Source: an archaeon
Lineage (GTDB): Archaea > Nanobdellota > Nanobdellia > Pacearchaeales > GW2011-AR1
Direction: 5' to 3'
Length of the DNA stretch: 54,873 bases
Assembly (NCBI GenBank): GCA_018693315.1
Contig: JABHLR010000003.1
Span: forward strand, 1-54,873
A model generated the notes under the pieces. It had not been told where the DNA came from, did no database searches, and saw nothing but the letters and a program-made list of their open reading frames with translations. The first letter of the stretch is position 1. The number at the start of each line of letters is the position of its first letter. A program made the translations under genes and the position numbers. Positions 49,343 through 54,873 of this stretch are shown in pieces.

Positions 49343-49768
49343 ATGGCAGTTACAATTGATATGCAGTTGATGAGGTATATTAATTTGTTTGCGAAGACTA
49401 CGAGGGTTGAAACGACGAAGGTTTTTGTTTACAATAATCAGATTATTTTCGCCGTTCCTAAGGCGAAGGTTTCTATTGCGATCGGGAAGGGTGCTGCTAA
49501 TGTTAAGAAGTTGAATGATATTTTGCGAAAGAAAATTAAGATTGTTGCAATGCCTGCGGTTGATAGTAACGAGGGAATTGGGAAATTTGTTGAAGAGGTT
49601 GTTTCTCCGGTTGAATTTAATAAGGTTGAAGTTAAAGAAAATTCGGTTGTTGTCAACGCTGGTCGGCAAAGTAAAGCGGCTTTGATTGGTCGAAATAGAA
49701 TGAGGGAAAAGGAACTCGGGGATGTTTTGAGGAACTTTTTTCATATTACTAAATTGAGGATAGCATAA
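49343..49768 (+). CDS. nusA: Transcription termination/antitermination factor NusA (archaeal short form)
   Basis: 141 residues, two KH domains and no S1 or N-terminal domain, as in other archaea. VFVYNNQIIFAVPKAKVSIAIGKGAANVKKLNDIL includes the first GxxG loop (GKGA), and GIGKFVEEVVSPVEFNKVEV, VVNAGRQSKAALIGRNRMREK provide the second KH. It follows eL30 by two bases. The role in archaeal transcription is established only in part. Confidence 0.93.
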   Translation: MAVTIDMQLMRYINLFAKTTRVETTKVFVYNNQIIFAVPKAKVSIAIGKGAANVKKLNDILRKKIKIVAMPAVDSNEGIGKFVEEVVSPVEFNKVEVKENSVVVNAGRQSKAALIGRNRMREKELGDVLRNFFHITKLRIA

Positions 49769-49772
49769 AAGT

Positions 49773-49780
49773 TTTTAAAG
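49773..49780 (+). promoter_or_regulatory. TATA-like box of the uS12-uS7 unit
   Basis: TTTTAAAG about 27 bases before ATG 49804, giving a nearly leaderless transcript that adds to read-through from rpoA-nusA. Confidence 0.45.
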
Positions 49781-49803
49781 CAACTTTTCGCATAATTTAT
49801 AAG

Positions 49804-50226
49804 ATGGGATTAATGAGTGGAAGAAAATTGAAGAATAAGAGAAAGAAATTTAGAGATAACAGGTTGCCGGATAAAAAGAAGCGGCTTGGAATTAGTTTGA
49901 AGTTTGATCCGATTGGTAGAGCTTCTCAGGCTAAAGGTATTGTTGTTAAGAAAATGCAAAAGGAAGCTAAGCAGCCTAACTCAGCTATGAGAAAATGTTG
50001 CAGGGTGCAGCTAATTAAGAATGGTAAAGAAGTATCTTGTTTTATTCCTGGAAACTTAGCACAGAAATTTGTTGATGAGCATGATGAAGTTATTATTGAG
50101 AGAATTGGTGGGAAGCAGGGGCGAACGAAAGGAGATTTGTCTGGGGTTAGATTTTGTGTTATTAAAGTAAACGATCAGCCATTGGAAAGACTTTGGCAAG
50201 GTAAGATCGAGAAGGGTAGAAGATAA
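49804..50226 (+). CDS. rpsL: Ribosomal protein uS12
   Basis: 140 residues. KQPNSAMRKCCRVQLIKNGKE is the uS12 signature, followed by CFIPGNLAQKFVDEHDEVIIERIGGKQGRTKGDLSGVRF. The KQPNSAMRK loop reaches the decoding centre. The archaeal N-terminal basic extension (MGLMSGRKLKNKRKKFRD) is present. ATG 49804 is used; ATG 49813 is possible. It overlaps uS7 by one base. Confidence 0.97.
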   Translation: MGLMSGRKLKNKRKKFRDNRLPDKKKRLGISLKFDPIGRASQAKGIVVKKMQKEAKQPNSAMRKCCRVQLIKNGKEVSCFIPGNLAQKFVDEHDEVIIERIGGKQGRTKGDLSGVRFCVIKVNDQPLERLWQGKIEKGRR

Positions 50227-50822
50227 TGGTACAAATGAAGATTTTTGGTTTGTTTGATGCTTCGGAAGTTAGAGTTGAAGATCCGGGAATGAAGAAGGCT
50301 ATTAATTTGAATGCTAAGTTAATGTTGAAATCGCATGGACGAATTAAGTGGGACCCTACTCGAGCTAAAGTTAATGTTGTTGAGCGATTGATTAATTTGT
50401 TGCAGGTTCCTGGTTCACGAGGGAAGAAGCATAAGATTATTACTGGTTGGATTACGGGGAAGCAGGCTCGGTGTACGAAGATTGTGATTGATGCATTTAA
50501 GATTATTGAGGAGAAGACTGGAGAGAATCCATTGAAGGTTTTTATTAGGGCGATTGAGAATGGTGCGCCGAGGGATGAGGTTACTTCGATTGAGTATGGT
50601 GGTGCTAAGTATCCGCAGGCAGTGGACGTTTCTCCTCGACGACGATTGAATTTGGTTTTGAGATATTTTGTTAATGGTGCTTATGATAAGGCGTTTAATA
50701 AGAAGGCTACGATTGTTGAGACTTTGGCTAAAGAGATAATGGCTGCAGCTGAAGGAAGTGGTGAGTCTTATGCTGTTTCGAAAAGAAATGATGCAGAGAA
50801 GCAAGCCGACGCAGCTCGGTAA
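50226..50822 (+). CDS. rpsG: Ribosomal protein uS7
   Basis: 198 residues. KWDPTRAKVNVVERLINLLQVPGSRGKKHK and ENPLKVFIRAIENGAPRDEVTSIEYGGAKYPQAVDVSPRRRLNLVLRY are canonical. The C-terminal ~40 residues (AAAEGSGESYAVSKRNDAEKQADAAR) are the archaeal tail. It is the primary binder of the 3' major domain of 16S rRNA and contacts the E-site tRNA. Confidence 0.97.
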   Translation: MVQMKIFGLFDASEVRVEDPGMKKAINLNAKLMLKSHGRIKWDPTRAKVNVVERLINLLQVPGSRGKKHKIITGWITGKQARCTKIVIDAFKIIEEKTGENPLKVFIRAIENGAPRDEVTSIEYGGAKYPQAVDVSPRRRLNLVLRYFVNGAYDKAFNKKATIVETLAKEIMAAAEGSGESYAVSKRNDAEKQADAAR

Positions 50823-50827
50823 TTTTA

Positions 50828-50916
50828 ATTCTTAGTGACTTATACTTCGTTGTGAGAACGCTCATGTGCGCTTGCACATTTTACAACCTCACGCCTCGTC
50901 TAAGCCTGCTAAGAAT
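50828..50916. ncRNA. Candidate structured RNA between uS7 and the next promoter
   Basis: The 89-base spacer folds into three nested stems: ATTCTTAG (50828-50835) with CTAAGAAT (50909-50916), GTGAG (50852-50856) with CTCAC (50888-50892), and ATGTGC-GCTT-GCACAT (50864-50879). All three are perfect. It could be a 3' UTR structure or terminator of the uS12-uS7 mRNA, or an independent small RNA on either strand. It is more GC-rich in the inner stems than the surrounding intergenic DNA. It is not a tRNA, and no known RNA family is recognised. Confidence 0.5.
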
Positions 50917-50950
50917 CAAAATTTTTATTATATTGTTTAGTATAATTATT

Positions 50951-50958
50951 TTTATAAA
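50951..50958 (+). promoter_or_regulatory. TATA box of the 110-residue gene
   Basis: TTTATAAA centred 25.5 bases before ATG 50980, leaderless. Confidence 0.55.
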
Positions 50959-50979
50959 GGTTGGATGTGTCTTTTTTTA

Positions 50980-51312
50980 ATGGAGAAGGCCTTGGAGGTT
51001 TATGAGTTGAGAGATGGAGAGGTTGACAATTTAACTGTGTTTATGGGGGAGAGTGGATTTCTGCATGGACCTTGTTTTTTTAATCTTCTTACTATGTCTT
51101 CTAGTCGTGATGATGTGAAGGGGAAGCATGATTTGGAGCATGTTAAGAGTGGAATTTGGTTTGGAAAAGAGTTTCCAAGAGGGGGGCACGATGTCCATTA
51201 TTGTGATGGGAAAATGTATTTAGATTTCAAAATGCTGGAAGGACGAGAGGCTTCAGAAGTTTTAGAGCGTTATGCTGCGAGATCCAAGTCTCATTTATGT
51301 TCACAACTTTGA
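50980..51312 (+). CDS. Small unknown protein inserted between uS7 and EF-2
   Basis: 110 residues from leaderless ATG 50980 (a frame opening at 50965 is upstream of the predicted transcript). MEKALEVYELRDGEVDNLTVFMGESGFLHGPCFFNL, then WFGKEFPRGGHDVHYCDGKMYLDFKMLEG; several His and Cys (HYC, FLHGPCFF) could bind a metal, but no motif is recognised. It has its own strong TATA box. The str-type operon is usually uS7-EF-2, so this gene is an insertion in a conserved block. Confidence 0.6.
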   Translation: MEKALEVYELRDGEVDNLTVFMGESGFLHGPCFFNLLTMSSSRDDVKGKHDLEHVKSGIWFGKEFPRGGHDVHYCDGKMYLDFKMLEGREASEVLERYAARSKSHLCSQL

Positions 51313-51327
51313 TTTCTTACGCAAACT

Positions 51328-51335
51328 TTTATAAA
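51328..51335 (+). promoter_or_regulatory. TATA box of EF-2
   Basis: TTTATAAA centred 25.5 bases before ATG 51357, so EF-2 is made from a leaderless mRNA. Confidence 0.6.
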
Positions 51336-51356
51336 GCGATTTTTTTATGATTAGAC

Positions 51357-53528
51357 ATGGCAGTTGATATGGCAGACAAGGTGAAGGCTTTACAGAAGGA
51401 CCCGAAGCATATTCGTAATATTGCGATTTGTGCTCACATCGATCATGGTAAGACGACGTTCTCTGATAATCTTTTGGCTGGAGCTGGAATGATGAGTGAA
51501 GCTTTAGCTGGTAAAGCTAGGACTTTGGATTTTCATGATGATGAGACGGAGAGGGGAATTACAATTGATTCGGCTTCGGTTTCTATGGTTCATAAAGTTG
51601 ATGACCAGGATTATTTGATTAATTTAATTGATACTCCTGGGCATGTTGATTTTGGTGGTGACGTTACTCGAGCTATGAGAGCTGTTGACGGTGCTATTGT
51701 TTTGTCGTGTGCATCTGAAGGAATTATGCCACAGACTGAAACTGTTTTGAGACAAGCTTTGAAGGAGAGAGTTAGACCGATTCTTTTTATTAACAAGGTG
51801 GATAGATTGATTAGAGAAGTTAAGTTGACTCCTGAAGAAATGCAAAAGAGATTTGTTGACATTATTAATTCTGTGAATAAGCTTATCGCTGAGATTGCTG
51901 AGCCAGAGTATAAGCAGAAGTGGCAAGTTAATGTTGCTGATGGTTCTGTTGCTTTTGGATCCGCTTTCCATAATTGGGCTTTGAGTATTCCGTACATGCA
52001 GAAGAATGGAATTAGTTTTAAGGAGATAATTGATGCTTACGAAGCTGGTGGCGAGGAGTATAAGGTCTTGGCTAAGAAGGCTCCGATCCATGAGGTTATC
52101 CTTTCTATGGTTGTTAATAATCATCCTGATCCTGTGACTGCTCAAGAATATAGGATTCCGAAAATTTGGCATGGCGATATTGATAGTCAGGTTGGAAAGG
52201 ATTTGAAGGCCTGTAATATTGATGGCGAGGTTGCGTTTGTTCCGATTAAGATTGTTATTGATCCGCACGCTGGAGAGGTTGCAGCCGGTAGATTGTTTGG
52301 TGGTAGTATTAAGCAGGGAGATGAGTTGTATATGAATATTGCGGGGACCAGTGTTAGGGCCCAGCAGGTTTCGATTTACAAAGGTGCTAGTCGGTTTCAG
52401 ATTGATGAGGTTGTCGCTGGTAATATTGTTGGTATTGTTGGATTGAAGGATGTTGTTGTTGGTGAGACTGTTTCTACTAATCCGATTGAGCCGTTTGAGG
52501 CTATTAGTCATTTGTTTGAGCCTGTTGTTACGAAGTCGATTTCAGCGAAGAGAACTGCGGACTTGCCAAAGTTGATTGAGATTTTGAGGCAGGTTGGGAA
52601 AGAAGATCCGTCTTTGAGGATTGAGATTAATGAGGAGACTGGCGAGTCTTTGATGAGTGGTATGGGTGAGTTGCATTTGGAAATTATTGAGAACAGAATT
52701 AAGTCTGAGAAGGGGTTGGAAGTTACAATGGGTCCGCCGATTATTGTTTATCGAGAATCTGTTAGTAAGGTTGGGGATATTGCTGTTGGGCGTTCGCCGA
52801 ATAAGCATAATGATTTCTTCATAACTGTTGAGCCTTTGGAGAATGAGATTGTCGAGGCTATTGCTGATGGGACTTTGCCTAATGGTAGGATTAAGAAAAA
52901 GGATAAAGCTTTGAATGAGACTTTGGTTACGCTTGGGATTTCTAGGGATGAAGCGCAGCAGTATAGAAATATTTACAAGGGTTCGATTTTCTTGGATAGG
53001 ACGAAGGGTATTGTTCAGATTGGTGAGGTTATTGAGTTGTTGTTGGATTCTTTTGAACAGGTTATGGATGCTGGTCCTTTGGCGAGAGAGCCGTGTCATA
53101 AGATGAAAGTTTCTGTTGTTGATATGAAGTTGCATGAGGATGCGATTCATAGAGGTCCTGCGCAAGTTTATCCGGCTGTTAGGGATGCGATTAAGGAAGC
53201 GTTTGCTAAGGCTATTCCTGCGATTTACGAGCCTGTTCAGGTTCATCAGATTGAGGCGCCTGTTTCTTTTATGGGGGCTGTTACTAGCTTGGTTTCTGGC
53301 AAGAGAGGAACTTTGGTTGATGTTCAGCAGGATGAGACTGGAATTACAATTAGGGCTGAATTGCCTGTTTCTGAAATGATTGGATGGACAAGTGATCTTC
53401 GAAGTGCGACTGAGGGTCGAGGTGTTAGCTCTTTGGTTAGTCAGACTTTTAAGAAGTTGCCAAGTGATATGCAGACTAAGATAATCAAACAAATAAGAGA
53501 GCGTAAAGGATTAGCCGAAAACCAGTAG
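51357..53528 (+). CDS. fusA: Elongation factor 2
   Basis: 723 residues. GTPase motifs: G1 AHIDHGKTT, G2 ERGITIDSAS, G3 DTPGHVDFGGDV, G4 NKVD, plus domains II-V. The diphthamide site is His598 in LHEDAIHRGPAQVYPAVR, so diphthamide modification is possible; the modifying enzymes are not in this window. A GTPase that moves tRNA and mRNA after peptide bond formation. The N-terminus starts with MAVDMADKVKAL; ATG 51369 is an in-frame alternative but would not fit the promoter as well. The dip PLENEIVEAIADGTLPNGRIKKKDKALN is typical of archaeal EF-2. Confidence 0.97.
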   Translation: MAVDMADKVKALQKDPKHIRNIAICAHIDHGKTTFSDNLLAGAGMMSEALAGKARTLDFHDDETERGITIDSASVSMVHKVDDQDYLINLIDTPGHVDFGGDVTRAMRAVDGAIVLSCASEGIMPQTETVLRQALKERVRPILFINKVDRLIREVKLTPEEMQKRFVDIINSVNKLIAEIAEPEYKQKWQVNVADGSVAFGSAFHNWALSIPYMQKNGISFKEIIDAYEAGGEEYKVLAKKAPIHEVILSMVVNNHPDPVTAQEYRIPKIWHGDIDSQVGKDLKACNIDGEVAFVPIKIVIDPHAGEVAAGRLFGGSIKQGDELYMNIAGTSVRAQQVSIYKGASRFQIDEVVAGNIVGIVGLKDVVVGETVSTNPIEPFEAISHLFEPVVTKSISAKRTADLPKLIEILRQVGKEDPSLRIEINEETGESLMSGMGELHLEIIENRIKSEKGLEVTMGPPIIVYRESVSKVGDIAVGRSPNKHNDFFITVEPLENEIVEAIADGTLPNGRIKKKDKALNETLVTLGISRDEAQQYRNIYKGSIFLDRTKGIVQIGEVIELLLDSFEQVMDAGPLAREPCHKMKVSVVDMKLHEDAIHRGPAQVYPAVRDAIKEAFAKAIPAIYEPVQVHQIEAPVSFMGAVTSLVSGKRGTLVDVQQDETGITIRAELPVSEMIGWTSDLRSATEGRGVSSLVSQTFKKLPSDMQTKIIKQIRERKGLAENQ

Positions 53529-53530
53529 TC

Positions 53531-53538
53531 TTATAAAT
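53531..53538 (+). promoter_or_regulatory. TATA box of EF-1A
   Basis: TTATAAAT predicts transcription near 53561, so EF-1A has a ~66-base leader, unlike its neighbours. Confidence 0.5.
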
Positions 53539-53560
53539 CAATATTTACATCATATTTTAT

Positions 53561-53589
53561 GCTTTTGTGGGAGAAATCCCGTCGAAAGC
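53561..53589 (+). promoter_or_regulatory. 5'-terminal leader hairpin of EF-1A mRNA
   Basis: GCTTTTG (53561-53567) pairs with CGAAAGC (53583-53589), with one wobble; inside, GGGA-GAAA-TCCC (53569-53580) forms a 4-bp stem capped by a GNRA (GAAA) tetraloop. The remaining 37 bases of leader are A-rich and unstructured. The stem starts at the predicted +1. Confidence 0.6.
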
Positions 53590-53626
53590 GTGATTAAACT
53601 AACTAAATTAAAATAGAAAAACAAAA

Positions 53627-54873
53627 ATGGCTAAAGAAAAACCAGGAATGAATGTTGTCTTCGTTGGACACGTTGACCAGGGAAAAAGTACTGCTGTAGG
53701 TAGAACTTTCTTCGATGGTGGCGCAGTTTCCGAACAGGAAATGAAAAAGTACAAGGAAGAAGCAGAAAAGCATGGTAAAGTAGGATTTGAGTTCGCGTAT
53801 GTGATGGATAATTTGAAGGAAGAGCGAGAGAGAGGAGTTACTATTAACTTGTCTTATAAGAAGCTTATGACTAAGAATTATGAAGTTACTATTATTGACG
53901 CTCCGGGGCATAAGGATTTTGTTAAAAACATGATCACAGGTGCTTCGCAAGCAGATGCGGCTTTCTTAGTTGTTGGATGTGAAGACGGTGTACAACCTCA
54001 GACAAAGGAACACGTTTGGTTGCTACGAACAATGGGTGTGAAAGCACTTTCAGTTCTTATCAATAAAATGGACGTTGTTAATTATGATGAGGCTAAGTAC
54101 AACAAGGCTGTTGAGGATGTTAAGGCTGTTATTAAACAAGCTGGATACAATCCTGAAGAGACTCCGTTTATTGCAGGTTCAGCTCTTATGGGCGACAACA
54201 TTGCAAACAAGTCTGACAAGATGGCATGGTACAAAGGACCAACTGTTCTAGAACAGATTGATAAGTTCCCTGCACCAGAGAAACCAACTACACTACCAAT
54301 GCGTATGCCAATCCAAGATGTCTACGATATCACTGGAATTGGTACTGTTCCTGTAGGAAAGATTGAAACTGGAATTATGAAAATCGGACAAAAGGTTATC
54401 GTATTACCAGGTCGATCCGGAACTGGAATTGAGGGTGAAGTTCGTTCAATCGAAGCTCACCACGAGCAGTTAAAAGAAGGCGAAGCTGGAGACAATGTTG
54501 GTATCAACATCCGAGGTGTTGGTAAGAAAGACATGGCTCGAGGCGACGTTATCTGTGATGCAGCTCAACCAGCTGAAATTGTTGAAGAGTTTGAAGCGCA
54601 AATCGCGGTTATAAACCATCCAACAGTTATCGCTAAAGGTTACACACCAGTTTTCCATGTTCACACAGCGCAAGTTCCATGTCAATTCATTGAACTAGTG
54701 TCTAAGTTGGACCCTGCATCAGGACAGGTTGCTGAAGAGAACCCAGACTTTTTGAAGAATGGGGACGTTGCTATTGTTAAGATCAAACCGATCGGAAATT
54801 TAGTTTTGGAATCTGCTGATAAGAATCCAAACATGGCGAGGTTCGCTATCCGAGACGCTGGTGTTACAGTTGC
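53627..54873 (+). CDS. tuf: Elongation factor 1-alpha (3' end outside window)
   Basis: 415 residues visible, about 15 short of full length, with no stop before the right edge. G1 [10 protein letters not shown]2 [10 protein letters not shown]3 DAPGHKDF, G4 NKMD and G5 SAL are present, followed by domain II ([22 protein letters not shown]) and domain III ([19 protein letters not shown], then [18 protein letters not shown]). It delivers aminoacyl-tRNA to the ribosome as a GTP complex. G1 has Gln where archaeal EF-1A normally has His (GHVDHGKS). The codon use is much less T/G-biased than its + strand neighbours, as expected of a very highly expressed gene. Confidence 0.96.
   Translation, partial: MAKEKPGMNVVFVGHVDQGKSTAVGRTFFDGGAVSEQEMKKYKEEAEKHGKVGFEFAYVMDNLKEERERGVTINLSYKKLMTKNYEVTIIDAPGHKDFVKNMITGASQADAAFLVVGCEDGVQPQTKEHVWLLRTMGVKALSVLINKMDVVNYDEAKYNKAVEDVKAVIKQAGYNPEETPFIAGSALMGDNIANKSDKMAWYKGPTVLEQIDKFPAPEKPTTLPMRMPIQDVYDITGIGTVPVGKIETGIMKIGQKVIVLPGRSGTGIEGEVRSIEAHHEQLKEGEAGDNVGINIRGVGKKDMARGDVICDAAQPAEIVEEFEAQIAVINHPTVIAKGYTPVFHVHTAQVPCQFIELVSKLDPASGQVAEENPDFLKNGDVAIVKIKPIGNLVLESADKNPNMARFAIRDAGVTV

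Noticed and set aside
50828-50916. A degenerate tRNA in the spacer after uS7
   Set aside because: The nested stems form one elongated stem-loop and not a cloverleaf, and no T-loop sequence is present.
53603-53950. Antisense open frame over the EF-1A start
   Set aside because: It lies entirely opposite the conserved G1-G3 region of EF-1A and has no promoter or family features.

Overview
The window looks like a chromosomal segment of a small-genome DPANN archaeon, most like Pacearchaeota or Woesearchaeota (inference). The information-processing genes are archaeal: clamp-loader RfcS/RfcL, Alba, LSm, an EndA-type tRNA-splicing endonuclease, eS17, eL41, eL30, NusA, RpoH/B/A, and EF-2 with a diphthamide histidine. 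The extracellular proteins carry the Asn-rich sequon density and Cys-rich VDCGG modules common in those lineages. Most genes have a TATA box about 25 bases upstream of the start codon, which implies leaderless mRNAs. The + strand is G/T-rich throughout: + genes prefer T/G-ending codons and - genes prefer A/C-ending codons, a strong replication-type strand asymmetry.

Region 1 (1-20.8 kb, all +) is a cell-surface cluster. It opens inside a giant protein of at least 2668 residues with LamG domains, two tandem beta-helix modules and a C-terminal beta-sandwich. Next come two paralogous signal-peptide/Ig-like/C-terminal-TM proteins interleaved with small membrane-anchored proteins, one of which repeats the giant's C-terminal type of domain. 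A cadherin-like protein with a Cys-rich stalk follows, then a 54-residue AbrB-like protein with an inverted repeat in its promoter, a 1305-residue surface protein, and a MoxR ATPase-DUF58-VWA trio. The layout resembles bacterial WxL surface clusters joined to a MoxR/VWA assembly module, and it is the best candidate here for an undescribed system.

Region 2 (20.8-36.7 kb, mixed strands) holds housekeeping and lineage-specific genes. These are a MinD-like ATPase, glycyl-tRNA synthetase with an N-terminal extension and three promoter repeats, tRNA-Cys, tRNA-Arg, RNase Z, SemiSWEET, LSm, an 800-residue Lys/Ala/Arg-rich membrane-anchored protein, a Cys-rich surface protein, a CAT-anticodon tRNA whose 3' end is copied into a 69-bp tandem repeat, Alba-eS17, a winged-helix protein, EndA, tRNA-Gln, eL41, a methyltransferase-fold protein, RfcS-RfcL, a DsbA-like protein and a TtuA/Ncs6-like PP-loop enzyme.

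Region 3 (36.8-42.1 kb) is nucleotide metabolism: NrdR with two box-like palindromes 32 bp apart in its leader, the B12-dependent ribonucleotide reductase NrdJ, a Cys-rich metal-binding protein, two unknowns, dUTPase and tRNA-Lys.

Region 4 (42.2-54.9 kb) is the conserved transcription/translation block rpoH-rpoB-rpoA-eL30-nusA-uS12-uS7-EF-2-EF-1A. rpoA is an undivided A'+A'' gene. A structured, possibly RNA-encoding spacer and a small leaderless gene sit between uS7 and EF-2. EF-1A has a leader that begins with a GNRA-capped hairpin and runs off the right edge.
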